A stretch of 64,000 bases of DNA from Shewanella glacialipiscicola (GCF_023283485.1 NZ_JAKILU010000018.1:16954-80953); one strand, 5' to 3'. Positions 47,020-56,416 are shown, numbered from the stretch's first letter. The notes: generated from the letters alone by a model not told the origin. Numbers and translations: made by a program.

Positions 47020-48180
47020 CTAACAAGCCGCAGCTGCGACAAGTCCTGCTTGAATATCTGCAACTAAATCAGCGGCATCTTCAATCCCCACTGACAGACG
47101 CAATAGAGTCTCTTTTATGCCAGCCTCAAAACGCGCCTGCGGCTCCATGGCTCTGTGGGTCATAGTCGCAGGCACTGCCACTAAACTTTCCACACCACCT
47201 AAACTTTCTGCCACGCTAAATAAACTGAGCGCACCTAAAAAGGCCACAACTTCGGCCTCGCCACCCTTGAGCTCAAAACTTAGCATAGCGCCAAAGCCCT
47301 GTTGCTGCTTGGCTGCAATTGCATGGCCGGGATGATCCACAAGACCAGGATAATAGACTTTGCTCACCACAGGGCTTTGGGTTAACACGGCAACAATACG
47401 CTGCGCATTGGCTTGATGCTCACGAATACGTACCGCTAAAGTACGCAGACCGCGCAGGGTTAAGTAACTGTCAAAAGCCGACCCCGTTAAGCCTAACGTG
47501 TTCGACCACCAATGTAAGCTTTCACCGATTTGTGCATCTTTGGTGACCACGGCTCCGCCAACGACATCGCTGTGACCATTAATATATTTAGTGGTGGAGT
47601 GGATCACGATATCAGCGCCAAGCTGTAAGGGTTGTTGCAATATCGGCGATAAAAAGGTGTTATCGACCACCACCAGCGCGCCAACGTCGTGGCTTAATTT
47701 GGCAATGGCTTCAATATCGACCACGCGCAATAATGGGTTCGATGGGGTTTCGAGCCACACCATTTTTGGTTTTTGTGCTATCGCAATCGCTAACGCTTGG
47801 CTGTCCGTTTGGTCAACCACAATTAGCTTAAACTGGCCTTTTTTGGCTAAGTTGATAAATAAACGGTACGAGCCGCCGTAGCAATCGTGGGGCACAACTA
47901 ATAAGTCATCAGGCCCCAGCAAGGTGGTGACTAAAGTGATAGCCGCCATTCCTGTGCAAGTTACTATGCCTGTGGCGCCATGTTCTAATTGCGCTAACGC
48001 ATCGCCTAAAATACAGCGAGTAGGATTACCTGAACGACTGTAATCAAATTCACGGGGATTTTTATGACCATCGAAGGCGTAATTAGTCGACAAATAAATC
48101 GGTGGCACTACTGCGCCATATTGAGTATCAGTTTCGATACCCTGACGCACTGCCAGTGTGGCTAATTGACGTTCTGCCAT
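47020..48180 (-). CDS. metB: Cystathionine gamma-synthase
   Basis: 386 residues, a PLP enzyme joining an activated homoserine with cysteine to give cystathionine. The PLP lysine is in IHSTTKYINGHSDVVGG (near 200). YSRSGNPTR (near 50), ETPSNPLLRVVD and SLGGVESL near 330 are typical of the Cys/Met metabolism PLP family. The short N-terminus and the metB-metL order favour cystathionine gamma-synthase over the beta-lyase MetC or gamma-lyase. Divergent from metJ with MetJ boxes between. Confidence 0.95.
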   Translation of the reverse strand: MAERQLATLAVRQGIETDTQYGAVVPPIYLSTNYAFDGHKNPREFDYSRSGNPTRCILGDALAQLEHGATGIVTCTGMAAITLVTTLLGPDDLLVVPHDCYGGSYRLFINLAKKGQFKLIVVDQTDSQALAIAIAQKPKMVWLETPSNPLLRVVDIEAIAKLSHDVGALVVVDNTFLSPILQQPLQLGADIVIHSTTKYINGHSDVVGGAVVTKDAQIGESLHWWSNTLGLTGSAFDSYLTLRGLRTLAVRIREHQANAQRIVAVLTQSPVVSKVYYPGLVDHPGHAIAAKQQQGFGAMLSFELKGGEAEVVAFLGALSLFSVAESLGGVESLVAVPATMTHRAMEPQARFEAGIKETLLRLSVGIEDAADLVADIQAGLVAAAAC

Positions 48181-48211
48181 GGATGGGCTCCTAAATTCGG
48201 TAGACAGATAG

Positions 48212-48227
48212 AGATGTCTGGACGTCT
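48212..48227 (-). promoter_or_regulatory. MetJ boxes nearest metB
   Basis: Two adjoining 8-mers, AGATGTCT and GGACGTCT, match AGACGTCT at 7 of 8 positions each, 32-47 bases upstream of the metB ATG. Confidence 0.8.
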
Positions 48228-48266
48228 AAAGGTACCTAAGCTCAACGCTATCGTCAATCAATTTAA

Positions 48267-48282
48267 AGACGTTTAGACGTCT
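48267..48282. promoter_or_regulatory. MetJ boxes in the metB-metJ gap, second group
   Basis: AGACGTTT and a perfect AGACGTCT adjoin, about 40 bases from the first group. The two groups could control the divergent metBL and metJ transcripts separately or act together on metBL. Confidence 0.82.
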
Positions 48283-48391
48283 AAACATAAAGAAATCTAT
48301 TTGCATCACAAAGAAATAGTCGCAATAATTTGACTGTTGTTGGTAAGGGTTTAAAATCTGCCCCGAATTTAGCGTTATAACAGGTGAGTCA

Positions 48392-48706
48392 ATGACTGAA
48401 TGGAATGGGGAATACATCAGCCCCTATGCTGAACATGGCAAGAAGAATGAACAAGTAAAAAAAATTACTGTGTCTATTCCGCTCAAAGTGCTTAAAGTCC
48501 TTACGGACGAACGAACTCGTCGTCAGGTCAATAATTTGCGTCACGCCACCAACAGCGAGTTGTTGTGTGAGGCATTTTTGCACGCCTATACCGGCCAGCC
48601 ATTGCCGAATGATGAAGATTTGTCAAAAGACAGTCCCGATAGTATTCCTGCTGAAGCCAAGTTGTTGATGGATCAAATGGGAATCGAGTGGGAAGATATG
48701 GAATAG
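48392..48706 (+). CDS. metJ: Methionine repressor MetJ
   Basis: 104 residues, exactly the known size. A ribbon-helix-helix repressor that binds met boxes as dimers with S-adenosylmethionine. The DNA-contacting strand is [19 protein letters not shown], and [23 protein letters not shown] is the conserved helical part. Divergent from metB with two groups of boxes between. A terminator follows 36 bases downstream. Confidence 0.98.
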   Translation: MTEWNGEYISPYAEHGKKNEQVKKITVSIPLKVLKVLTDERTRRQVNNLRHATNSELLCEAFLHAYTGQPLPNDEDLSKDSPDSIPAEAKLLMDQMGIEWEDME

Positions 48707-48742
48707 CGACTCATCGCATTCAGGATCACAGTACTCATCAAT

Positions 48743-48766
48743 AGGGATCGTTATCGATCCCTTTTT
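48743..48766 (+). terminator. Rho-independent terminator after metJ
   Basis: AGGGATCG pairs with CGATCCCT over a TTAT loop, followed by TTTT. Confidence 0.88.
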
Positions 48767-48770
48767 GTTT

Positions 48771-48825
48771 ATACCCAAATATCCTCAAGATACATGTTTC
48801 AACATCTTGAAGAGTGTTTGAGTAT
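48771..48825. repeat. Imperfect palindromic intergenic element
   Basis: ATACCCAAATATCCTCAAGAT reads against the reverse of the other end, ATACTCAAACACTCTTCAAG, with a one-base shift and a few mismatches, and CAAGAT/ATCTTG closes the centre. The length of 55 bases and the ATACCCAAAT ends resemble a short intergenic repeat, but copy number cannot be seen here. Confidence 0.5.
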
Positions 48826-48836
48826 GTAGGAATCCT

Positions 48837-49577
48837 ATGTTTTCAATGATAGACCCACAAACACTTATTTTAGCCTCGGTGGTAGTGTTTCTTGGTGCCA
48901 TAACCCAGAGTTTGATTGGATTTGGCCTTGCGGTTGTCGCCAGCCCGTTATTGTATATTGTCGATCCGCAGCTCGTACCTGGTCCTGTGATCGCGATGGG
49001 GTTCACTATCGCCCTACTGACCTTAATGCGCGAGCGTGGCAATTTAGAATTCAATGGCTTGCAATATGCTCTCATCGGCCGAGTGCCCGGTGGCTTTATC
49101 GGCGCGAGCCTGTTGTTGTTTGCACCGCAACCAATATTAGGTTTGTCCATTGCCACCATTGTGACGGTAGCGGTTATTCTTAGCCTGTACAAATTTAGCC
49201 TGCCTGTGAATAAAAAAACGCTTTTCGGTGCGGGGGTAATCTCAGGAATTTTCGGTAATATCGCCGCCATTGGTGGCCCACCAATGGCGATACTGTTAGC
49301 AGGTAAAGATGCCTCACAGTTTCGCGCAGCCCTATCAGCCTTCTTTATTTTTAGTTCCGCCATCGCTATGGCTATTTTGGCTATCACTGGCTTATTAGAA
49401 TTAAAGCATCTGTGGTTGTCGTTAATGTTACTACCTTCGGTGATTTTAGGTTATTTGGTCGCAGGGCGATTAGTGGGCCGAGTCGACAAAGATAAGACTA
49501 AAATGGCGACTTTGATTCTTTGCAGTATCAGCGCCTTAGTATTAACGGTGAAATCTGTTATTGAGCTATTAGCCTAA
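48837..49577 (+). CDS. TauE/SafE-family membrane protein (putative sulfite/organosulfonate exporter)
   Basis: 246 residues with about eight hydrophobic helices in two related halves. The first opens LASVVVFLGAITQSLIGFGLAVVASPLL, and the second contains AGVISGIFGNIAAIGGPPMAIL. This gives the duplicated G-x-x-Q/G-F-G pattern of the family. Some members export sulfite or sulfoacetate. Lying between metJ and psrABC makes a sulfur anion plausible, but substrates vary and this is inference. AGGA lies six bases before the ATG. Confidence 0.85.
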   Translation: MFSMIDPQTLILASVVVFLGAITQSLIGFGLAVVASPLLYIVDPQLVPGPVIAMGFTIALLTLMRERGNLEFNGLQYALIGRVPGGFIGASLLLFAPQPILGLSIATIVTVAVILSLYKFSLPVNKKTLFGAGVISGIFGNIAAIGGPPMAILLAGKDASQFRAALSAFFIFSSAIAMAILAITGLLELKHLWLSLMLLPSVILGYLVAGRLVGRVDKDKTKMATLILCSISALVLTVKSVIELLA

Positions 49578-49620
49578 TAAGCTGTCCTTTACAGGTAAAA
49601 TACCTTTGCATTCTGGTAAT

Positions 49621-49653
49621 AAAAAAGCACTGATATTATCAGTGCTTTTCTTT
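49621..49653. terminator. Bidirectional terminator between the TauE gene and psrC
   Basis: AAAAGCACTGAT (49623-49634) pairs perfectly with ATCAGTGCTTTT (49638-49649), a three-base loop, between converging genes. Confidence 0.9.
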
Positions 49654-49682
49654 ATCTATCAATATCTAAATCACGTTAACAC

Positions 49683-50630
49683 TCAGCTTAAATAGCTTTG
49701 CCCTGCGTACACAATAAAGTGCCTTAAGGCGAGTACACCCGTCAAGCTAGCACACGCCACCATAATCATTGCCCCCTTAGTGTGGCGAGTTGCAGCAGGT
49801 AACAGCATAAACAGCAGCGGAATACCAAAGCCAATTCCAACAACGCCTACCCAGAACACGCTAGCCCATAAACCTGAGCTTAACGATGCTAACGCCGCAG
49901 CCGCCGCGCCGCCTTTAAAGTACAAGGCGCAGAACAGCATGAACAGGAACAAGATTTCAATCGCCATTACGGGCAACTCTAATCCGTGCATCTTGACTAA
50001 GGTTTTATCGTGGCTATCGGTTTTAAACATCACTAATGCCAATAGCGCATTGGCCGCGGCTCCCGCCGATAAACCTGACACTAAAAACAGTGCCGGTAAT
50101 ACCGCAGTATTGAGCATTGGGTAAGCATTCATCGCCGAAATTAAAAAGCCAGTATAAGCACCAACGCCAATCGCGAGGACAAACAGCAGCACTTCAATCA
50201 GCTTTCGAAATGGCATCAGTAACTTAGCAACGGGGGCGAGAAAACCCAAACCCCATTTGGGTAAGTCATCACGCAACACTATCACCGCATAGGCGAAAGC
50301 TAAGGGCGAATAAGCCAGTAGCGCTAACACCCCAATCGCCATCACAGATTGGAAGTTATAGTGAATTAAAATCAGCCAAAAGTGGAACGGCTTGGTTAAG
50401 TCAAACACTAAGCAAGCCAAGCCTAAGCTAATCGCCACAGGACCAATAATGGCCGCCGCTTTGAGAATACTGCTTTCTGCACCGACGCTCAGCTCCTTAT
50501 TCGCCCAGCGTAAACCTATACCAATCAATAAACTGCCGGCAGATAAACCCGCCATAAACAAGTAGACGGCGATGACCCAGTGCCAAGTGACGGGATCATA
50601 TTGCGCCATATCGCCCCAAGTGTTGTTCAT
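49683..50630 (-). CDS. psrC: Polysulfide/thiosulfate reductase membrane subunit (NrfD family)
   Basis: 315 residues with eight or nine membrane helices. It anchors PsrAB and takes electrons from menaquinol. The start DPVTWHWVIAVYLFMAGLSAGS is typical of NrfD/PsrC proteins. Its ATG overlaps the psrB stop by four bases. Last gene of psrABC, with a terminator just beyond. The complex is known in Shewanella oneidensis to serve thiosulfate and elemental-sulfur respiration (from memory of published work). Confidence 0.92.
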   Translation of the reverse strand: MNNTWGDMAQYDPVTWHWVIAVYLFMAGLSAGSLLIGIGLRWANKELSVGAESSILKAAAIIGPVAISLGLACLVFDLTKPFHFWLILIHYNFQSVMAIGVLALLAYSPLAFAYAVIVLRDDLPKWGLGFLAPVAKLLMPFRKLIEVLLFVLAIGVGAYTGFLISAMNAYPMLNTAVLPALFLVSGLSAGAAANALLALVMFKTDSHDKTLVKMHGLELPVMAIEILFLFMLFCALYFKGGAAAAALASLSSGLWASVFWVGVVGIGFGIPLLFMLLPAATRHTKGAMIMVACASLTGVLALRHFIVYAGQSYLS

Positions 50631-51199
50631 AATCCAATCCCCCCTCTTTTGGTAGGAACGCGGTAAACCCTAGGCTTAGTGCCTAAATGGGTTTTATCTT
50701 GATAGGTTATTTTAGTGTTGAGCATGATGGCCACTTCACTGTGTGGATCATTGGCATCACCAAACACTAAGGCATCAGTTGGACATACCGTTACGCAGGC
50801 TGGTTCTTCGCCACGCGCTAAGCGGGTGTCTTTGCAGAAGTTGCATTTATCCGCCGCCTTGGTTTCTGGGTTCATAAAGCGTACTTTATAAGGGCACGCC
50901 GCCACGCAGTACATACAGCCGACACACTTATCGGTGTGGATAGAAATAATACCGTCTTCACCCACATAGGCCGCGCCCGTTGGGCACACCTTTACGCAAG
51001 GTGCATCTTCACATTGCTGGCAAGATACTCTGTGGTATTTAAAATGTAGATTAGGCATTTCTCCAAACGGCCCTTCAACACGCACCTGTAGACGGGTTAC
51101 GCCTTCGGGTACACCATTTTCACTGCGGCACGCCACGTTACAAGCTTGGCAGCCAATGCACTTATTCTCGTCGTGCACCATTACATATCGTTTATTCAT
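50627..51199 (-). CDS. psrB: Polysulfide/thiosulfate reductase iron-sulfur subunit
   Basis: 190 residues with four [4Fe-4S] cluster motifs: CIGCQACNVAC, CQQCEDAPCVKVCP, CVGCMYCVAACP, and CNFC with CVTVCP. It carries electrons between PsrC and the molybdenum subunit PsrA on the periplasmic face. It lacks its own signal and presumably travels with PsrA through Tat. The gap to psrA is 12 bases, with an ATGA overlap with psrC. Confidence 0.95.
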   Translation of the reverse strand: MNKRYVMVHDENKCIGCQACNVACRSENGVPEGVTRLQVRVEGPFGEMPNLHFKYHRVSCQQCEDAPCVKVCPTGAAYVGEDGIISIHTDKCVGCMYCVAACPYKVRFMNPETKAADKCNFCKDTRLARGEEPACVTVCPTDALVFGDANDPHSEVAIMLNTKITYQDKTHLGTKPRVYRVPTKRGGIGL

Positions 51200-51211
51200 T
51201 TAAGCCTCCGA

Positions 51212-53494
51212 TTAGCGCTTTGCCAGCGTGACGCCCGTGGTGTGCACTGTCATACCGCACACGGGAGCTGTAACATGGGGAAGTAAATTACCGCAGTGGA
51301 TACCTTTGCCTGTCGCTCTAACCAACTCTTTGTTTTTAGAACCAAAGCCCATATAAGCAAACACGGTATCTTGGCGAATACCCGGCGTGACTAAGGCATG
51401 GCCTTCTTCAGTGCCCACACTACTGGTAAGCCGGATTGGGTCGCCATTGCTGATCCCTAACTTGCCCGCTGTAACAGGGTGAACCCATACGGCATTATCC
51501 GACATCAAGCTCGCCAACATAGGCACATTGTGGGTTGCGCCATTGGTATGCACCGCCACTTTGCCTTGGATAAAGTACAACTCATCTGCTTTTTTAAGTG
51601 TCACTTCGCGAAACTTAATCACCCCGCGCCCCGGCGCCATCGCTTCAACTTTGGCAGAACTCAGTTCAATTTTACCGCTGGGTGTTTTAAAGGTCAGTGC
51701 ACTTGCGTAAGTACCATCATCGTCCATCGGCCGCGCGCTTGGATAAGCCTTAGTAAAATCAGCCACCATTTTGGCATCGCGTAGCATTAGCGGTTTACCA
51801 AAGCTCACAAAACCTTCGTCTTTAATGCGTCGCAGTAGGTCTGTATCGCGGTTAACCTGCAGCATTTGCAATGTTTCCATGTTATCCCATGGATAAAACT
51901 CGCCAAGACCCATCGCCACGCCAACATCCTTAAATATCTGCCAAGAGGGCTTAGTGTCACCTAAGGTTTCAACAACTCGTTGGCGTACATAATAGGCAGG
52001 GTTTTTACCCGATTTATCGGCAATTTCTTCATCGCGTTCAAGATAGGTCGATTCAGGTAAAATCACGTCGGCATAAGCGGCGGTTTCACTAATGTACACA
52101 TCGCACACCGCCACAAAGTCGAGCTTTTTCAAGGTTTCAACCACCCGAGCTCTGTCGGTCAGGGTTTGCATTGGGTTAGTGCGTGACATCACCCAGCCGT
52201 GTAATTGATAAGGCACAGCACTTAATGTCGCATCGAGAATGGTTTGATACACGCCGCCTGACGTCCACATCATGGCGTACTGCTCTTCCACCTGATCGAT
52301 ACGCTTAGCCTGAGGTTTAGGCATATCTTTTATGCCGGGTTTACCAAGTACGGGGGCTACATCTTCGCCAGCGAGTTTGTTGTAATCTGCCGGTTTTTGG
52401 CCGATATAAATCCCGCCTTTACATTCAAGATTACCAATCAAGACGTTAGCGGCGTACAAGGCGCGGCGCATCTCAAACTCTTCGGTGGTAAAGGTAGCTC
52501 TGTGACCAAAATCCACTACGGCATGGGGCGCCTTGGCGGCATATTCATGGGCAATGCGGCGAATATCTTTAGCTGGCACATCAGAAATCGTTTCAGCCCA
52601 TTCAGGGGTATAGGCTTTAACCTCAGCGGCAAAGGCTTCAAAGCCTTCGACATAGCGCGCGACAAATGCCTTGTCGTAAAGATTATCTTCAATTAATACA
52701 TGGCATAACGCCAAGGCGACGGCCACATCAGTTCCGGGGCGAATGGCGTACCATTCATCAGCCTTATCAGCCACAATGGAGAATCTTGGCTCAAACACCA
52801 CCAGCTTGGCACCTTTGTCCATTTGCGCCGCCATCATGCCGCGGGTTTCGGACATATTGATGCCTTCGTACAGGTTATGGCCGAAGTTAATGATGTATTT
52901 TGAATTACTTAAATCGCGCTTAACCTTAGTACCAAAGATGGCCTTAGCGGCAATCTCATAACCACCGGGGCAAGTCGAGGCATGGGTAAAAGTATTGGGG
53001 CTACCAAAAGCGGTCGCGAGGTGAAACAAATGCTTTTCTTGTGAGCCAGATTTAGACGAGAACGCCACAGCCTCTGGGCCATATTCTTTTTTGATTTTAT
53101 TTAAATTATCCGCAATTAAACGGTAGGCTTCATCCCAACTAATCTCGGCCCATTTACCTTCGCCACGCTCGCCAACCCGCTTTAACGGTTTAACAATACG
53201 CTGCGGATCGTACAATAAACTATGGCCTGCGCCGCCGCGGGCACACACTTTACCGCCAAAGGCTTTAGCAGCTTTATTACCACTAATAAAGACGTTTTTA
53301 CCCTCAATTACCCGCGCCGAAATCGGGCAACGGGTCGAGCACATCTCGCAAATACTGGCAATATCTTTGCCCATGCCCTTTAGATGCTTATTCTCTAATG
53401 CGGCTAAGCTACCGGGCAGCAAACTGGCTAACGCGCACGTTGCACCGCTTGCCCCCGCTCCCTTTAAAAAGGTCCGCCTGTTAAGTCCAATCAT
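51212..53494 (-). CDS. psrA: Polysulfide/thiosulfate reductase molybdopterin catalytic subunit
   Basis: 760 residues from ATG 53494, which has GGAGG just before it; an in-frame ATG 21 bases earlier is inside that ribosome site. The Tat signal is NRRTFLKGAGASGA. The [4Fe-4S] ligands are Cys49, Cys52, Cys56 and Cys84 (CEMCSTRCP ... VCARGGAG). Cys175, in HASTCPGGYE, is the expected molybdenum ligand, as in PsrA/PhsA. It reduces polysulfide or thiosulfate to sulfide in the periplasm. PsrA and PhsA cannot be told apart from sequence alone. Confidence 0.95.
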   Translation of the reverse strand: MIGLNRRTFLKGAGASGATCALASLLPGSLAALENKHLKGMGKDIASICEMCSTRCPISARVIEGKNVFISGNKAAKAFGGKVCARGGAGHSLLYDPQRIVKPLKRVGERGEGKWAEISWDEAYRLIADNLNKIKKEYGPEAVAFSSKSGSQEKHLFHLATAFGSPNTFTHASTCPGGYEIAAKAIFGTKVKRDLSNSKYIINFGHNLYEGINMSETRGMMAAQMDKGAKLVVFEPRFSIVADKADEWYAIRPGTDVAVALALCHVLIEDNLYDKAFVARYVEGFEAFAAEVKAYTPEWAETISDVPAKDIRRIAHEYAAKAPHAVVDFGHRATFTTEEFEMRRALYAANVLIGNLECKGGIYIGQKPADYNKLAGEDVAPVLGKPGIKDMPKPQAKRIDQVEEQYAMMWTSGGVYQTILDATLSAVPYQLHGWVMSRTNPMQTLTDRARVVETLKKLDFVAVCDVYISETAAYADVILPESTYLERDEEIADKSGKNPAYYVRQRVVETLGDTKPSWQIFKDVGVAMGLGEFYPWDNMETLQMLQVNRDTDLLRRIKDEGFVSFGKPLMLRDAKMVADFTKAYPSARPMDDDGTYASALTFKTPSGKIELSSAKVEAMAPGRGVIKFREVTLKKADELYFIQGKVAVHTNGATHNVPMLASLMSDNAVWVHPVTAGKLGISNGDPIRLTSSVGTEEGHALVTPGIRQDTVFAYMGFGSKNKELVRATGKGIHCGNLLPHVTAPVCGMTVHTTGVTLAKR

Positions 53495-53699
53495 AGTTAC
53501 CTCCATCACACTCATTCCACTCGTATCGCAGATTAGCGATGACGCATTACGCTTCGCTGACTAATTTTTGTTTTACTTTTTCATTTCAATATTTTTATAT
53601 CTTTGGGATTACAAATTGAATCCACTGCGGATTTTCACAGTTATTGTTATTCCAAAAGAGGTAGGCGGATATTGTGGTAAACCACATCAGCAAGTTGAC

Positions 53700-53756
53700 T
53701 GTGATCTGTCGCAACTAAAATTAAAAAAAAGGCTAAAAATACGTGAATAAGATCAA
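53700..53756. promoter_or_regulatory. Possible CRP- and FNR/EtrA-type sites upstream of psrA
   Basis: TGTGATCTGTCGCAAC (53700-53715) has a perfect CRP left half and a poor right half. TTGATCTTATTCAC, read on the minus strand at 53743-53756, matches FNR's TTGAT-N4-ATCAA at eight of ten positions. A palindrome TGTGGTAAACCACA lies at 53673-53686. They sit 180-260 bases before psrA. The remainder of the 53495-53980 gap is AT-rich without an ORF. Confidence 0.4.
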
Positions 53757-53980
53757 CGGTAGGAAAAACAGACTTTCGAGTGGCACTATAGAAATATCAT
53801 TAATATCAATACATTGCTTTATTTTAGATATATTTGAATAAGTAAAACATATTAAAATACATCAAAAAATAACTTAAAAGAGTACAGCTAAGCCGTTAAT
53901 CGCCTGTAGCGCTTTAAGCCAGCACTAGCCAAAAAAAATAAAGCCGACAACGACTCAGATGAGGAAAAAACAAGCAAAAA

Positions 53981-54010
53981 AATACCACCTAGTAAAACTA
54001 GGCGGTATTA
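53981..54010 (-). terminator. Terminator after the pentapeptide-repeat gene
   Basis: AATACCaCCTAGT pairs with ACTAGGcGGTATT around an AAA loop. On the minus strand it runs into TTTTTTT. It lies 52 bases beyond the gene's stop. Confidence 0.85.
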
Positions 54011-54062
54011 CGAAATCAAACGGCTATTGAGATATACTAACAATAAAGTAACAAACCGTAGA

Positions 54063-54680
54063 CTAATCTATTAGCTCGATATCGAGGCAATTAAGTAGGC
54101 AAATCGCTTCGTCGCGACTAAATTTAGCACCTTTAATTTTATTGTTAAAAATATCGATATCGTAATGGGAAGCCTCACTAAAATCGGCTTCAAGTAATTG
54201 GCTACGACCAAACAGACTATGACTAAAATCCGTGTAGGTGAAATTAGCTTGGTTGAAACTGCCCTCGCGAAAATCCACATCATGGGCCTTGCATTCTTCA
54301 ATGATGATTTCATCTAATGACAAACCTAAAAAGGAACAGTCATTCAAGATGCATTGTTTAAAAGAAAATGGCGCAGCAAAGGCTAAACGCGACCATGCGG
54401 CGCGGGTCCAATCTATGCCAACTAATTTACACTCTTCAAACTCTACCCCGCTAAACTGACACTGAGGCACTTTAACTAAACTCAAGTTACAGCGCACAAA
54501 GCGGCAATCGATAAACTTACACTTACGAAAAATACTCTCGCTAAAATGACAATCTTGAAAGCAGCAATCTTCAAACTCTATTCCTTGCCACTCCTGTGCT
54601 ATTTCGGACAAACCATTAAAGTGTTTTGATAAAAAATCATTTCCCTTAAAAGCCACACTGGGCCCTACTAGTGGCGACAT
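54063..54680 (-). CDS. Pentapeptide-repeat protein
   Basis: 205 residues made largely of A(D/N)LxF-like pentapeptides, e.g. IEFEDCCFQDCHFSESIFRK and CKFIDCRFVRCNLSL. These fold into a right-handed quadrilateral beta-helix that mimics DNA. The size and Cys/Phe-rich repeats resemble Qnr/McbG proteins that bind DNA gyrase, and Shewanella is a known chromosomal source of qnr genes. The repeat pattern is interrupted near 90-110 (SRLAFAAPFSFKQ), as by a loop. I cannot assign it to Qnr without alignment. No neighbours on the same strand; a terminator follows. Confidence 0.8.
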   Translation of the reverse strand: MSPLVGPSVAFKGNDFLSKHFNGLSEIAQEWQGIEFEDCCFQDCHFSESIFRKCKFIDCRFVRCNLSLVKVPQCQFSGVEFEECKLVGIDWTRAAWSRLAFAAPFSFKQCILNDCSFLGLSLDEIIIEECKAHDVDFREGSFNQANFTYTDFSHSLFGRSQLLEADFSEASHYDIDIFNNKIKGAKFSRDEAICLLNCLDIELID

Positions 54681-54884
54681 ATCAGCCTATCCTCTTGATA
54701 TTATTTATTTTAGTCATTTAATCCATGATGATTTTAAGTGTGACTATCTCCACGCCATCATACAACCGCTTTATGCTATTAAGTCACTTTACCCGATGAA
54801 ATGTTTAACGATATAGCCTAATTATCTTGTAAAACGCACACATCCACATAAATAGCCGTGGCAAATTTGGTCAAAAAAGGTAAA

Positions 54885-55271
54885 ATGCTGCCACTTTTTA
54901 GCGGCAGTCTAAAACAAGGTTATCTCGGATTAATGGTGAGCATTTTCGAGCAAAATACTACGGCAATCGCCCCCTGCGAACCACGCTCAATGTGGTGCCA
55001 ACCTTGCTTTGCGTTTGTTCTTCCTCAAGCATTATCTCCTGCAGACACCATTCAAATGCCGCTCACTAATAAGATTATTACTGCTGAAAATTTAACATCA
55101 AATCCCGCAAACTGGCTCAGCGCTTTACGCCCTAAGCCAAGCGCAAATAATAAAGCGGTTGCAATGAATCAGGCTGTTGCTTACGCCACTGCCCATCTGC
55201 AAACCGATACTTATAAAAACCTAATCCCTACACTCTCTACCCTAAGGAATACTCGTCATGAGTCTTGCTGA
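54885..55271 (+). CDS. Possible small protein encoded in the purC leader
   Basis: An open frame of 128 residues from ATG 54885 (AAGG four bases before), which overlaps the purC start by 14 bases. A later ATG at 54933 is also possible. The C-terminal half ([20 protein letters not shown] to [19 protein letters not shown]) looks protein-like, and the overlap could couple translation to purC. I recognise no family, and it may be only an untranslated leader. Confidence 0.4.
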   Translation: MLPLFSGSLKQGYLGLMVSIFEQNTTAIAPCEPRSMWCQPCFAFVLPQALSPADTIQMPLTNKIITAENLTSNPANWLSALRPKPSANNKAVAMNQAVAYATAHLQTDTYKNLIPTLSTLRNTRHESC

Positions 55272-56361
55272 TTCCGTACTTGCCATCAATAACGATTTGC
55301 CTATCCGCACCGACAGCCCAGTCCACAGCGGCAAGGTTCGCAGCGTTTACTGGCTCACCGATGCTGACAGTCGCCGCTTAATTACTACTAAGGGTTACAA
55401 CGTCCCTGAAGATACTCCGCTCGCCATCATGGTGATCAGCGACCGTATCTCGGCCTTCGACTGTATCTTCCACGGTGAAGGCGGCCTCAAAGGTATTCCC
55501 GGTAAAGGCGCGGCATTAAACGCGATTTCTAATCATTGGTTTAAACTGTTCGCCGAAAATGGCCTAGCCGACAGCCATATTTTAGATATCCCACACCCGT
55601 TCGTATGGATAGTACAAAAAGCCCGCCCAATTAAAGTTGAAGCCATTTGTCGCCAGTACATCACCGGCTCAATGTGGCGCGCTTATTCAAAAGGCGAACG
55701 GATATTTTGCGGCATTACACTGCCAGAAGGCTTAGAAAAAGATCAAAAGCTACCAGAGCTGTTAATCACCCCATCGACTAAGGGCATTTTAACCGGCATC
55801 CCAGGCGTGCCCGCCCAAGATGATGTGAACATCAGCCGAGCCGACATCGAAGCCAATTACCAAGCCTTTGGCTTTGAAAAGCTTGCTGATATTGACCTGT
55901 ACGAGAAGCTGTTAAAAGATGGTTTTAAGGTGATATCAAAAGCACTGGTCGACATTGATCAAGTGTTTGTCGACACTAAATTTGAGTTCGGCTATGTCAC
56001 CGACAAAGATGGTAATTCAAAACTTATCTATATGGATGAAGTCGGTACTCCAGACTCATCACGTATTTGGGACGGCGCCGCCTACCGCGATGGCAAGATT
56101 TTAGAAAACTCTAAAGAGGGTTTCCGCCAATTTCTGCTAACTCATTTCCCCGATCCTGATGTACTGCTAAATAAAGACAGAATGCCAGAGCGTGAAGCCC
56201 TCGCCCGCGACAATGACCTCCCACTTGAGGCCATGATGCAAGTGTCACGCACTTACACCGGCGTTGCCGAGAAAGTGACTGGCGCTCCAATCCCGCTGCC
56301 AGCGAATCCAAAGGCAGATATCATTAAGATACTCAAAGATGAGTATCATTTGATTGTTTAA
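55258..56361 (+). CDS. purC: Phosphoribosylaminoimidazole-succinocarboxamide synthase
   Basis: 367 residues. It joins CAIR and aspartate with ATP to give SAICAR in purine synthesis. [11 protein letters not shown] is the N-terminal ATP-binding stretch, with [49 protein letters not shown] and [13 protein letters not shown] following. It is longer than the E. coli enzyme (237) and has the long form with a C-terminal extension. AAGGAA lies before the ATG. The start overlaps a possible small upstream frame. A terminator follows. Confidence 0.96.
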   Translation: MSLADSVLAINNDLPIRTDSPVHSGKVRSVYWLTDADSRRLITTKGYNVPEDTPLAIMVISDRISAFDCIFHGEGGLKGIPGKGAALNAISNHWFKLFAENGLADSHILDIPHPFVWIVQKARPIKVEAICRQYITGSMWRAYSKGERIFCGITLPEGLEKDQKLPELLITPSTKGILTGIPGVPAQDDVNISRADIEANYQAFGFEKLADIDLYEKLLKDGFKVISKALVDIDQVFVDTKFEFGYVTDKDGNSKLIYMDEVGTPDSSRIWDGAAYRDGKILENSKEGFRQFLLTHFPDPDVLLNKDRMPEREALARDNDLPLEAMMQVSRTYTGVAEKVTGAPIPLPANPKADIIKILKDEYHLIV

Positions 56362-56393
56362 TCAGATTTTGGTTTTTATCAAAACTTAAATAG

Positions 56394-56416
56394 AAAAGGC
56401 GCTTAGGCGCCTTTTT
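56394..56416 (+). terminator. Rho-independent terminator after purC
   Basis: AAAAGGCGC pairs with GCGCCTTTTT over TTAG, with T-run. Confidence 0.9.

Noticed and set aside
53495..53515. Longer start for psrA (seven extra residues)
   Set aside because: The extra codons contain the GGAGG ribosome site for ATG 53494, and the Tat signal begins properly from the later start.
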